A DNA stretch of 64,000 bases, taken from Adenophora triphylla var. japonica. Its lineage: Eukaryota > Streptophyta > Magnoliopsida > Asterales > Campanulaceae. How positions within the stretch are numbered: position 1 is the first letter of the stretch; the number at the start of each line of letters is the position of its first letter. The stretch is from positions 186,001-250,000 of the forward strand of contig JAFEMH010003641.1 in NCBI GenBank assembly GCA_022495995.1, read 5' to 3'. The position numbers and the translations under genes were made by a program. Of the stretch, positions 22,415 to 32,975 are shown piece after piece. The notes under the pieces were generated by a model, which made no database searches, was not told the DNA's origin, and saw only the letters and a list, made by a program, of their open reading frames with translations.

Positions 22415-23886
22415 GAAACCACTAAATTTCCTGTATCGCTCCCTAACCCGGGGCTTGGGATAAATTGTGGTCTAACAATCCCACGTACCAGTATCATTCA
22501 TCTTTTTTGAAAAAGACAAAGCTTTAGTAAGAGGGTCTAACTTTCTTTAAATCAACTTGGATAATTTCTTCATTCTCCTTGTGTGCGATTTGTGTCATTA
22601 TGTGTGCTCCTATGTGCCTTGCCATGCTTTTGTGCCTATATGCTTTATATGCCTTGGTATGATGGTATTTTGGTGTTGGGGCTCTTCTCTTTGCTGCTTG
22701 CTTGGTTCTGTTGGTGAGAACTCCTATGTCGGACGACATCCCCTCCCTGGGAAGTCCTGTGTCAGACGACATACGAAGGAAGTGCAAAAACAGTTTCAGT
22801 TGATCATTTGGACAGGGCAGAGCAATTCTGAGATGCAGTTGCTGGTGATCTCTTGGCATCTGGGGCAGTACCCTTTTGTCGTGCTTTTGGACTCATTCTT
22901 TTCCTTTTTGCATACTTATTGCATTTAAAAAAAAAGAAGAAAAATCTTTTTTACAAAAAAGCAAAAAAAATATTTTCCTAGAAGATACCTTCACACTACT
23001 CGCACGCTACCCGCACATAGAGTTAGAACACGGGAGTGTACGGATGGCATCGCGGACAGTGACATGTTTCGCTTACGCTTGAGCGCCTAAATTCCTCCAA
23101 GCCTATAGAGTAGGAGCCAACACTTGTCCGTGACACACTTTCTATCGTGACCGGTTGGTTTTTGGCAAAATACTTTTCAAAACATTTTTCAAACTCGATT
23201 TTCAAAATTTTCTCACAAAGTTCGAGTCATACTTCGTCTCCAAGGTCTTGGCATACTCTCCTTCTTCATGACGAAATTACGACATAACTCAACGTGAGTA
23301 CATGTCAAAGCTTTGACATATCTCGACGTGGGTACTTGTCGATTTCTCGACTTGGCTTCGCAAGAGGTCATGACGCATTTTCGACATGTGCTAACGCGAG
23401 ATCATGTCGAATTTTTGACACATACTAACGGGAGGCCATGCCGAAATTTCGCCATGAAGCGACGAGAGGAAATGCCGGATTTTGGGCTCGAAATAAGGAG
23501 AGGTCATGCCGAATTTTTTCCAGGATTTTACCTGCAAATTGCGGTCTCGTACATTCAAATGTACTTTTCGACCCTCTCTCCTCCTGAGTCTAGACGTTTT
23601 GACTTGGACTTGGTTTTGAAAATTTTGAGTTTGACTTGTTTTGACTTGTATGCCCATAGGTCCGTTTTGCCTTTTGATTGGTGGGTTCCACGTGCCCTAT
23701 AGGACCTCTGCCGGGATTGTCCGTCCCGGAGGTGCAATACAGGTGGAATACAGGGGGTCTATAGACGTAGTGATGGAACCCACTAGTCCAGGAATAGTGT
23801 AGACTGCGAAAAAGAAGGTGTCCCCCTTTTCCAACCATTCTTAGGATTAATAAAAATAGTTTTTATTTAAATCTTTAATAAGGCAT
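22415..23886 (+). other. leader of X
   Basis: Continuation of the X 5' untranslated region after the Y insertion. It has a further palindrome pair (ATGTCGGACGACAT at 22726, GTGTCAGACGACAT at 22759) and long blocks shared with the leader of U2: CTTGTCCGTGACACACTTT near 23126, and 23690-23790 with CCCTATAGGACC, GTGGAATACAG and TATAGACGTAGTGA. Open frames here (for example 22557-22928, 23313-23702) look like chance. Confidence 0.65.
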
Positions 23887-24300
23887 ATGCATGAGTCCAT
23901 CTCCTTTCCCGCTCTTCCCTCTCCCATACCACCTCAAGGTTCTCTCCTCCGCCACCTTACCAATCACCCCTTCGCCGATGCAGTCATGGCAAGTTGGGTG
24001 CGTACTCCGGTCCTCGGCGTTCATTTGGTCCTTTTTCCCAAGACGGAGGCAGTTCAAGTGTCCGAGTGGTCCTTATTTGATTCAGAATCCTGGATGTCTG
24101 GTGCAGAGAATGTGTTGGATAGCCAGTCCGGAGGTTCAGTTGCTACGGGTCAGCCGGGTTCGAATGATTTGTCTATTGAAGAGTTGCGGGTTACCCTTGA
24201 AGCCGCTCTTGCTCGTGAGCGTGAGGCCCAGATGCTTGCTCAAATGGCCAACACTGTCAGCAATCCCAGGGGCTCTCCCATACAAGGTTGAAGAAGTCAA
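23887..24300 (+). pseudogene. possible gag start of X
   Basis: Two overlapping plus-strand frames (23887-24291 and 23891-24313) open where U2 has its gag start, after the same leader sequence. The frame 23887-24291 ends in an acidic, helix-prone stretch (IEELRVTLEAALAREREAQMLAQMANT) like N-terminal Gag coiled coils of Tat elements, starting perhaps at the ATG near 24092 (M-S-G-A-E-N). There is no Retrotrans_gag core or knuckle, and pol does not follow. The identification rests on position and composition only. Confidence 0.4.
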
Positions 24301-26098
24301 TCAGTCCTCGTAGGTTCTAGAATGTCCCTTTCGGACATGAGTCTGTCAAGTCCAATTTGGACCAGTTTTTGCTTTTCAATGATAAAAATCTTTGTTTCTC
24401 TTCTTGCTAGACTCGAGACATCACTAGCACACCTACATTACGCTCAATTGAAATGGTCTTATTCCACATGATCACTTGTGCTGCTCAATCACTGATCCAT
24501 TGAAATGACTAATGTTTAAATTAATCAAAGTGAGAAAATCAATTGATATCCTTCTCAAATTGGGGCTTACCAAATCCCCATCTTGCATCTCATATGCTCA
24601 CATCTCTTTCATCATCCTAATCATTTCATTGCTCGATGAATTTGCATAAATTTGTTCTCATTTAAAGCTTATGCAAGCAATGAAAACTTAATTTCGTTTA
24701 GGTCATCCGGTAGGGATTGCGGTTGATGCCTTTCACCCATAGGAAAGCCATTACCTCACCCTCACTAAACAATACCTTTTCATTTCAAGATCGGCATGTT
24801 TTGAAACCCTGTTGAGCCATCACCTTTGTTCCTTGATGAGAGAAGTCCAAGCAATGCCAAGAAGTTAGCTTCGAGAGTCAGGGACGCATAAAATACTCAA
24901 GTCGTGAAGGAAGGAAAGATAATCCTCAACTCCTCAAAGAGGCCTTCCAAGTTATCAAAAGAAGGATTTTAAATCCTCTCAATTTCAGATGTAATCCCCA
25001 TCTCCTCAAAGAGGCCATCCCAAATCATCAAAAGAAGGATTTTAAATCCTCACAATTCAGCAAAAATCCCCGACTTCTCGAAAAGCTCTCCAATGTTCAA
25101 AAATGGCTCAAATCCACGAAAGTTCATAAAAGTTCTCGATAGCTTGGACTTCCTCTCACCATTACCTTAAATCAATCCCAAGCCATCCTCTCGATTTTAG
25201 AGGATATTCCCATTTCCTTAACCAATTCCAAGCCATCCTCTCGATTTTAGAGGATATTCCCATTTCCTTAACCAATCCCAAGCCGTCCTCTCGATTTAGA
25301 AGACATTCCCATTACCCTTGCCTTTGGCCAAAGTCAAAATTTGACCTCTCATTCTAAGAGGCAATCAATCTTCCTCGCCATAGATTTCCCAAACACATCC
25401 CTGCAAGCCAACCTCTCATCTTTAAAGGTTCAGTCAGTAAAAGGCCTAGCCGACCTCTCATTTCAAGAGGTCATCCACTTTCAAAATTACCCGATGGCCG
25501 ATCGAAGCCCGGAAACCCAGCTACAATCCCTGCCGGATAGTAATTCCATTCTAGTATCCTCGAGAGCTAAATCAAGTTAATGCTTCATTGCTTGCTTAAA
25601 TTGAAAATCTAATCCGTCTTGGCTCAAAGTCATCAATCTAAGATTGTGCGAATTCAATCCATTCATTTGGCACTTCATGTGAGCATATTTCATTTCTCTT
25701 CCGCAAACACTTGCCGTGGATGTCCCACTGGGGCTTCGCGTCTGTGTCTTTCGTCGGCACTCCAAGAGGACAGGCTTTTCAATTCTTCAGATCCTCAAAA
25801 TCCTCAAAGGTACTCAGATCCTCGAATTTCAAAATTCATTCTCTTCTCAATCGGGATAAGCCCGAACTACGGCAACCTGAGCTCTTCATAATGGAGGGAA
25901 CGTAGGCAACCATAACTGGTCCGGTCGAAATCACAAACAAATCTCAAAAAATCCGGTCTCATCAAGGACCGTTCCTATACATTTTCCATCCTTCCAAGTT
26001 TGATTCTCGATATCAGTTGGTTATCTCCTCGTGATTAATCAAAATATTTGTTCATATCAGATTTAGTGTTTGAATAACCCGAACATCAATGAAGGGTT
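24301..26098 (+). other. non-coding interior of X with short tandem repeats
   Basis: No protease, RT or integrase similarity in any frame. Two or so copies of a 75-bp unit with AAAAGAAGGATTTTAAATCCTC lie at 24935-25065, and three copies of a 60-bp unit with AAGCCATCCTCTCGATTTTAGAGG at 25180-25320. At 25864-25910 there is a hairpin element GAACTACGGC...GGAACGTAGGCAA also found in U2. Confidence 0.6.
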
Positions 26099-26620
26099 TT
26101 AAGCAGCCTTGTGATCATCACGAATAAGGCAGGTTTTCAAGTGTCTCGACAAGTCTTCTCTCTCTCCATCATAGGGAAATAGAGCCAAACACTGTCTTTC
26201 TTTCAGCAGGGGCTCCCATACACTTTTCCACACCTTGCAATGCTTATACTCTCTCAAAAGAGTCAAACCCAAAGCGAGTGTGTCATACACAAATTCGGGA
26301 TTCATTCCCACTTTTCAAAAAGATGTGCCCCTGCACGTGTATATATTTCCGAGTCTATGACTGATTGACTGAGATCTGAAAAGATGGGTGCCTCCTTGGC
26401 CACATGATATTTCTGCCTGTAATGGGGCTGCATTGGATCTCTCATCATAACGTGCCATTTTTGGGCCAAATGTTGGATCTCGGGGCTGATTTTGGCGTTG
26501 AAGGTCAATTTTTGGGGCTGCTGTGACTGCTGGAAGTTGCCTTTTGCGAATCTGTCCTTTTATAAATGCTGGGGCTGGTTTCCCAAGAAAGTCTGTTAAT
26601 GTGACCATCCATCAGACATC
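26099..26620 (-). pseudogene. antisense extra ORF of X
   Basis: Two minus-strand frames join into one plausible protein. 26508-26302 reads ISPEIQHLAQKWHVMMRDP, then KEAPIFSDLSQSVIDSEIYTRAGAHLFEKWE. 26311-26099 continues with GMNPEFVYDTLALGLTLLREYKHCKVWKSVW, then EPLLKERQCLALFPYDGEREDLSRHLKT. The mix of aromatic and charged residues is not like chance ORFs nearby. The frames overlap by ten bases, so one shift is needed. It lies between the lost pol and the 3' LTR, opposite to the element, the place where Tat elements (Grande, Retand type) carry an antisense ORF. I recognise no domain. Confidence 0.5.
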
Positions 26621-26969
26621 AGCACTGGCTGCATCTGCAGCATTCCATCGGCGATCCGATACTTGCTCAAAACCTGTCCAAAGCAGCCCAAAACTGTATA
26701 TATCCATTCCCCTTACTCACCAAATGCATGGGAGAGGATTTGGCACATCAAATAACACCCCATAAATACCAAACCACAAAAATACCAACCCCCAACAAAT
26801 GCCTTTCTTTCTTTGCCATTGCTTGGGACGGACTAATGCATATAAACAAATAAGTTTAGATGCTATCAAGAGAATGCATTAGTTGCAAAATACAAAAATA
26901 TTGTTTTATAAAGTGAGAAGCAATAGAATAGTGCATGCATTGTTTCTTCTCTCTCTCTCTCTCTCTAAG

Positions 26970-27190
26970 AGCCCGTCTTGCAATGACAAATGAATCAAAA
27001 GTCCATCTTGAAATAGCAAATCATCGTCAAAGGTCCGTCTTGCAATGGCAATGCTCATCAACAGCCATTCTGGCAATGGCCAATCATCAACAAAGTCCGT
27101 CTTGCAACGGCAAATCATCAGCAACACCCGTCTCGCAATGGCAGATTATCAGCAGAATCCGTCTTGTAACGGTAATATCAACAGCAAAGT
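26970..27190 (+). repeat. tandem repeat, about 37-bp unit
   Basis: Six or so diverged copies of GTCCGTCTTGCAATGGCAA followed by ATCATCAACA. Preceded by a CT microsatellite at 26946-26966. Confidence 0.7.
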
Positions 27191-27399
27191 TCATGTTCTA
27201 CCCGACAAATGTTTCCAAAGTCAGCCAATCACTTCAAGTGATCCTCGTGCGCACAACCCTTGCAGGTAAGCACAACACATGTATGAAAGTATATCTCCTT
27301 TCAACTGCAAATCATCTTGTCTTATGTTTCCTCTCTCTTAAAAGTCATTTCAAGTCTTGGAGTTCATCTCGCTATACTTTTGAGTTAATCTCGATCCTC

Positions 27400-28010
27400 T
27401 TTGGTCTTGTTCTCATATCTTTTTGGGCTTGTTCCCATACCTCTTTAGGCTTTGTTCCTATATCTCGCTAGGCTTGTTCCTATGCGTAGGCTTGTTCCTA
27501 CACCTTTTTAGGCTTGTTCCTATATCTCGCTAGGCTTGTTCCTATGCGTAGGCTTGTTCCTACACCTCTTTAGGCTTGTTTCTATATCTCGCTAGGCTTG
27601 TTCCTATACCTCTTTAGGCTTGTTCCTATATCTCACTAGACTTGTTCCTATGCGTAGGCTTGTCCCTACACCTCTTTAGGCTTGTTCCTATATCTCGCTA
27701 GGCTTATTCCTACGCGTAGGCTTGTTCCTACACCTCTTTAGGCTTGTTCCTATATCTCGCTAGGCTTGTTCCTATGCGTAGGCTTGTTCCTACACCTCTT
27801 TAGGCTTGTTCCTATATCTCACTAGGCTTGTTCCTATGCGTAGGCTTGTCCCTACACCTCTTTAGGCTTGTTCCTATATCTCGCTAGGCTTGTTCCTATG
27901 CGTAGGCTTGTCCCTACACCTCTTTAGGCTTGTTCCTATATCTCGCTAGGCTTGTTCCTATGCGTAGGCTTGTTCCTACACCTCTTTAGGCTCGTTCCTA
28001 TGTTTCTTTC
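27400..28010 (+). repeat. tandem repeat, about 63-bp unit, about eight copies
   Basis: Unit: GGCTTGTTCCTATATCTCGCTA, then GGCTTGTTCCTATGCGTA, then GGCTTGTTCCTACACCTCTTTA. Each unit is thus three diverged copies of a 19-22 bp sub-repeat starting GGCTTGTTCCTA. Copies differ at few positions, so expansion is fairly recent. It lies in the 3' untranslated region of X. Confidence 0.9.
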
Positions 28011-28074
28011 GGGTACAAACTCCCATGTTATGCTTATCTTTCATGTTATTCTTTCCTTTCCTGTTATAGTTATC

Positions 28075-28680
28075 AAATCCTCGGGTGACTCCCCAAAGAA
28101 ACAGTCAAACCTTGGGTACAAAGCCCGTGGCCTTTCATTAGCGCCGCCTCTTTGTTGAACTACGATTTGGCTTGATTTCCTCATGGGATACGTAGTAATC
28201 CTTTTAGTAAAAGGTCCAGCCGCTCGACCATCATGGTCATCTCTTTTTCCCGCCGTTCGTTGTCTGGCTTGGGATTCTCAAATCCTCGGGTGACTCCCCA
28301 AAGAAACAGTCAAATCCTCGGGTGACTCCCCAAAGAAACAGTCAACTCCTCGGGTGACTCCCCAAAGAAACAGTCAAATCCTCGGGGTGACTCCCCAAAG
28401 AAACAGTCAAATCCTCGGGGTGACTCCCCAAAGAAACAGTCAAATCCTCGGGTGACTCCCCAATGAAACAGTCAACTCCTCGGGTGACTCCCCAAAGAAA
28501 CAGTCAAACCTTGGGTAAAAAGCCCGTGGCCTCTCGTTAGCGCCACCTCTTTTTTGAACTACGATTCGGCTTGATTCCCTCACGGGATACGAAGGAATCC
28601 TTTTTGTAAAAGGTCCAGCCACCCGACCATCTTGGTCATCCCTCTTTCCCCACCGTTCGTTGTCCGGCTCGGGATTCTCA
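28075..28680 (+). repeat. 32-bp tandem repeat within a duplicated hairpin block
   Basis: About seven copies of AAATCCTCGGGTGACTCCCC AAAGAAACAGTC (28262-28500, plus one at 28076) are framed by two copies of a 170-bp block (28108-28275 and 28500-28680). Each block carries the hairpin GAACTACGATT...GGGATACGWAG, and both run to GTTCGTTGTCYGGCT. Confidence 0.85.
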
Positions 28681-28729
28681 TTTTATCGACGACCCCACTT
28701 CTCGCGGAAGTGACGTCGTCGAGGGGCTC
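28681..28729 (+). other. polypurine tract region of X
   Basis: Sequence just before the 3' LTR, ending GTCGTCGAGGGGCTC. The purine run GAGGGG fits plus-strand priming, and U' has the matching GCCGAGGGCTTC in the same place. Confidence 0.6.
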
Positions 28730-30452
28730 TGTGAGTACCCCGACCCGAACTCGTGTTTTTGGGTCCGCTTTCCATGGTTGGCATTAATTTTGGGCTCATT
28801 TATTTGCTAAAGTGCATTTTGAGCCTGAATTATCCAAAGCCATGCTTGATCCATTGGGCCTACCTTCCTGCGGCCCAAGTTGCCATAAAGATGACCGGTG
28901 TCGTCCGACACAGGACGACCCCAAGGCGGTGGAAACTCCATGTCGGACGACATAGGACCTCCCATCAGCATGCCTATAAATAAAGGGCTTGGCTGATCAT
29001 TTTAAGGGGATTTTGGGCAAGTAAGGAAACTCTGCTAAAATAGAGGCTCACCCTCTCTCTCACACACACACACTCACCTCCCTCCTCACACATACACACA
29101 TCCAAGCCAAGATCCAAAGAAGGATCTCCTTTGTTGGTGTTTTGAAGGGGTGAACACCATACTATTGGTGCTTCTACCTTGTGGACTACAATAGGTAGTC
29201 CCTAAACCCCCTCTCTCTCTGATTACTTCTTGCATATTCATCTATTTACATTGCATGCTTATATTGTTCAATAATATGTGAATATTTGGGATTTTTGCAT
29301 GACAAAGGTGGTGGAGATGTGAATCTTCCATATTCACATCTCCTCACCTCAGATCTGGACATTTTGTAGCCTTAGTTGCATTAAAGTTTGCATCTTATTT
29401 ACTTGTGTTTGAGTTAGGAGGTGATGGCTACATGATAATGGCCAAAAACATGTGATTCATCACATTTGGCCATTAAAGCCATGTGATCCTCCCATAATAC
29501 TCACGTAGTGTTATTATTCTACTGCTTTTAGTCAATAATGTAGCTTAGTTTTGTATTAGAAAGCAAGGTGGGATCAATCTGCTAAAGGGCTCTGAAATAG
29601 GCCGCCTATGTCGGACTACATGGGATTCCTCAAGGAGTCCTGTGTCATACGACATAGAGCTCGTAGAAAGCTGTATGGCTTTCAGTGACTTCAGATCTAC
29701 CAAGATTGATCTCCTTTGTGATCTAAAGCTGTGTTTAAGTAAGTTTTAGTTCATTTAACACTATTTGGGAATCCTAAGATCTATTTGGGTACGATCCACT
29801 GATGGAGGCGGTCTGTCGTGTGACATGGATAGCCTTGGATGTCCTATGTCATACGACATCCATATCATTAAAAGTCAATTTTGACTTTGCTCACTCCAAT
29901 CAACCCCAAATCGGTCTTAGACCCTGAATAGTGTCTCTTCTTAGTTAAAATAGCATTGTTTTAATTCTAGAATAGCCTTGGTGTTGTAAGAGACAACCTG
30001 ACCAGGATGCCTTATGTCGTCCGACATCCCTCTCTGAGGAAGTCCTATGTCGAACGACATCCGAGGTTACCGGACAGACTGTCTCATCTCCTGCCTTATA
30101 ATGCAAGTCATCGTTTGTAAGGGTGTGGCCCCCTGTCATGGCTCACAAGTTGTATCCAGTTTCGATGCCATTAATGAAATCCAAGTTTGCATGCCTTGCT
30201 TGTTGACACAAATTTCACACACTTAGAATGTTTATAATTGTCCATTGTTTGATTGAAAGTCTCGAAAGAGGCGATGTGGGTGAGTTCATTTTTCTCTTCC
30301 CACATCGTAACTTGACCCCCAGACCCATTTTCTCATTTTCGAAGGTTTTTCAATGTTTTCCTTTAAAAACGGCGTGGTGACTCCCAAAAACAAAAGAAAT
30401 TCAATAAAAATTTAAAAGTAGATTTCAAAATTTTTCAGAGGGCGTTCATTCA
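28730..30452 (+). repeat. 3' LTR of X
   Basis: 1723 bp, near-identical to 12795-14519 and sharing all its motifs. One U5 copy of the PBS core has changed to GGCGTGGTGACTCCC (30371-30385). Confidence 0.93.
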
Positions 30453-30457
30453 CAATC

Positions 30458-31431
30458 CACCACGCAATAGCATCATCCTGCACATAAAATGCCTCAGAAA
30501 TTAGTGAAACAGAATTTTTAATAAATCTGTTCCAACTAAGTATTAAATTCTGACCTTGGTTTTGAGAATGGTCCTTAGACCCCTTTCCCGAACCACTGGT
30601 GCTTGCGCCAATCTTGTTGTTTCCAATACGAAAATCCTTCTTAAAGTGACCAGTTTTGCCACACTTCCAACATGCCAATTTAGGCTTCTTGTTGGGACCA
30701 GAACCATTGTCTTTGAAACTACATTTCTTTCCTTTGTTTTTATTGTTTCCACCCTCATCAATCATATTTACCGAAGGTCCAACAACTTCTTTTCCTTTGC
30801 CTTTGTCATTCTCTTGCGCCCTAAGAGATTCCTCTATGCGCAAGTGTCTACCAAGTTGAACCAAAGACAGATCGTCTTTACCATGTTTCAAAGTGTGTTT
30901 GAAATCCTTCCGGGAGGGAGGCAACTTATCAATCACACTTGAAACAGATATTGACTCATCCATCTTCAACCCATGTTGTGTATATTGTCCAAGGATTCTA
31001 AGGAGTTCATTGAATAGTTCCATGACAGGCCTTGAATCGACCATCTTGTAATTATTAAAATTACTTACAAGGAACTTCTTACTAAAAGCATCCTCTGCCA
31101 TGTACTTGGATTCAAGAGAATCCAATAACTCTTTTGCAGATTCCTCATTTTGATAAATGTCAAATAGAGAATCAGACATACCGTTTAATATGTGTCCTCT
31201 GCAGATGTAGTCATCGTTTTCCCACTTCAATCTACGTCTGACTGCTTCCAAGTTATCATCTTCAAGCAATTCTGCAATAGGGGTAGATAGAACATACACC
31301 ACTTTTAACGTTGTAAAAAGGAAGTGCATCTTCTTTTGCCAACGCCTGAAATCTTGTCCTTCAAATTTGTCTATGTTTCCAAACTTAGTCGTCATCTCCT
31401 TCAAAGTACTTCCACCAGCCATGAGTATCAC
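30458..31431 (-). CDS. Z gag, cut at its 3' end by X
   Basis: The frame opens at 31431 (a second ATG, M-A-G-G-S, at 31422), only about 20-28 bp inside the 5' LTR. It encodes a UBN2-type copia Gag: FGNIDKFEGQDFRRWQKKMHF, then CRGHILNGMSDSLFDIYQ, then ESKYMAEDAFSKKFLVSNFNNYKM, and KLPPSRKDFKHTLKH. A basic, K-rich linker leads to a zinc knuckle written C-W-K-C-G-K-T-G-H-F-K-K-D-F, where the fourth Cys is replaced by Phe, so metal binding would be impaired. It ends with DDAIAWWI, the start of protease, where X is inserted. Gag forms the particle and packages RNA. Apart from the knuckle it is intact. Confidence 0.92.
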
Positions 31432-31449
31432 CTAAATACCTTATTCGTT

Positions 31450-32201
31450 TGTAGGGGAATATAGGGTCTTGATCTTGATAACAAGGCTGGATATGTGATT
31501 GAATCGTGTATAATCCACTTTCCGAATAAAGTATTTTGACCCTTAATGCCTGGGTTACACGAAATCCTTATTGGGATAAGACAATCACGCAATTTGTTTC
31601 TAGGCAAAGAGAACAAATCTAAAACTTGAGAATTGTTTTGCTTTCGTTATTGTTGCATCACTCTTGTGTTTTTCATGTGTGTACAAATGAGATCAATCAC
31701 TGTATATATACAGATGGAGAGGCATCGGATAAAGGGTACAATCAAAAGACATGACTTTAGCCAAGCAATGTGTCTTTTCATTTTGAACTGGCACCTGTTC
31801 AGGAACTGCTCGGCCGAGTCAAGGGACTCGCTCGGCCGAGCAAAGATGTCCAAAGACATTTTGCACAGCTGCACGGCCGTGTCTTTTGAACTGCACGACC
31901 GTGTCAATCATACTGCTCGGTCGAGCAAGGCATATGCCTCGGCCGAGCAAGGCTGTCCAGAAACTTGGACAATCTGCTATGCTCTGCTCGGCCGAGTCAA
32001 GGACTCTGCTCGGCCGAGCACATCAGCAAAATGTGCTACCCTTTAAATTTTACTTCTTTATCGAGGTTGACTTCGTTTTAGCTCAAACGAGTGTGTACTC
32101 CACACTTTCCCTTACTCGTATCCGAGTCTAATACGAATCACATTGATCTCTAGTAAATCACCATTACAATAAAATAGTTGATGACACTAAAATCACCAAC
32201 A
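31450..32201 (-). repeat. 5' LTR of Z
   Basis: 752 bp, about 98.5 % identical by eye to 4272-5023. It has the palindrome array at 31808-32018 and TGTATATATACA at 31701-31712. The downstream duplication copy AATTG is at 32202-32206. Confidence 0.95.
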
Positions 32202-32529
32202 AATTGTTATTGAACAACTTTTGCAAGTAGTGCAAGATAAAATATGACTTATTGTTATGAGTTATTGATATCACTCGCCATTTATATGGGTAATTTTACT
32301 ATTCACTCCTAAAATTTGTACAAATATTATTGTTTTTTTTTTGAGGTTTAGTTTTATTTTATAGTCCATTTGGTCACTTTTTTGAAAAAAAAAATTAAAA
32401 ATTATTTTAAGATAAGAAAAAAACTGGTTTTGTTTCTGGCACGCGAGGTTTTGACTGAAGGAAGAATTACCTCAACGGCGATGAAATTGCTCCCTTCTTC
32501 TGCTTCCTCAGCCGCCTTAGTCTTCTACT

Positions 32530-32631
32530 GTAACTCCTCTCTGATCCCATTTTCATCCCCAATTTCCACCGATTCACAAATTATCAATCCAAATGATACA
32601 ATTTTTATTTTATTTGTTTTTTTCTTTTTAG
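32530..32631 (+). other. intron 1 of the VHA-c pseudogene
   Basis: T/A-rich 102 bp with a GT donor, a pyrimidine-rich tract (TTTGTTTTTTTCTTTTTAG) and AG acceptor. Removing it restores the family sequence across the junction (V-F-Y-C-M-G-A). Confidence 0.75.
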
Positions 32632-32692
32632 GTATGGGAGCAACATATGGAACCGCTAAGAGTGGTGTTGGAGTTGCATCTGTAGGAGTTAT

Positions 32693-32939
32693 TGTTGGAT
32701 ATATGATAAAGCAAGAACTCTATTGATTATAAAACAATTGTATGGAAGGGATTGAGTTTATTTGCATGAATGTAAGCTTTTAAATATCTTTACAACTGAA
32801 CAGAAATTCCAAGAAAATAGCACCTAACTTATTGCTAAAGACTAGGTCTTTATCAAACAATAAAAGATTCACTAAACTCCTAGAAAACAGGAAACAAGAC
32901 TATGTAAACTCTTAATAGAAAACATGAAAAAGTTCTTTT
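32693..32939 (-). repeat. 3' LTR of W
   Basis: About 247 bp starting TGTTGGATATATGATAAAGC on plus and ending GTTCTTTTA; its partner ends GTTCTTTA. One T-run difference and a few substitutions separate the two. Confidence 0.9.
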
Positions 32940-32975
32940 AAACCCTCCCCTAAACCAACTGTCTTTAAAGTTAGT

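Larger units (their letters stand above)
12795..30452 (+). mobile_element. Ty3/gypsy Tat-like element X, pol lost
   Basis: LTRs at 12795-14519 (1725 bp) and 28730-30452 (1723 bp) start TGTGAGTACCCCGACCCG and end GGCGTTCATTCA. The flanks are CAATT (12790-12794) and CAATC (30453-30457), a 5-bp duplication with one change. The PBS (TGGCGACTCCGCTGGGGAC, 14521-14539) and polypurine tract (GTCGAGGGGCTC before 28730) place it on the plus strand; this PBS type is that of Tat/Ogre elements. Without copia Y (14599-22414) X is about 9.8 kb. The interior has a long leader, at most a gag start, tandem repeats and an antisense ORF, but no RT, RNase H or INT, so X is non-autonomous. Confidence 0.92.
4272..32201 (-). 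mobile_element. Ty1/copia retrotransposon Z, host of two nested insertions
   Basis: The two 752-bp LTRs (4272-5023 and 31450-32201) begin TGTAGGGG and end CACCAACA, and the whole is flanked by the duplication AATTG (4267-4271, 32202-32206). Removing the TR-GAG element (8478-12694) and X (12795-30452) with one duplication copy each leaves about 6.05 kb, normal for copia. Order on the minus strand is LTR, gag, PR, INT, RT, RNase H, LTR: the copia gene order (INT before RT). By eye the LTRs differ at about ten or eleven of 752 positions, mostly transitions, so Z is fairly young. The 3' polypurine tract is AAATGGAGGGGATT next to 5023. The sequence after the 5' LTR (AACGAATAAGGTATTTAGG) is not the usual initiator-Met PBS. 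Confidence 0.95.

Noticed and set aside
22557..22928. 123-codon plus frame in the X leader
   Set aside because: Composition-driven open frame overlapping a minus one (22524-22859); the area matches the untranslated leader of U2.
12795..30452. The 1.7-kb duplicate at 12795 and 28730 as an assembly or segmental duplication
   Set aside because: It has PBS, polypurine tract, TG...CA ends and a 5-bp target duplication, so the copies are LTRs.
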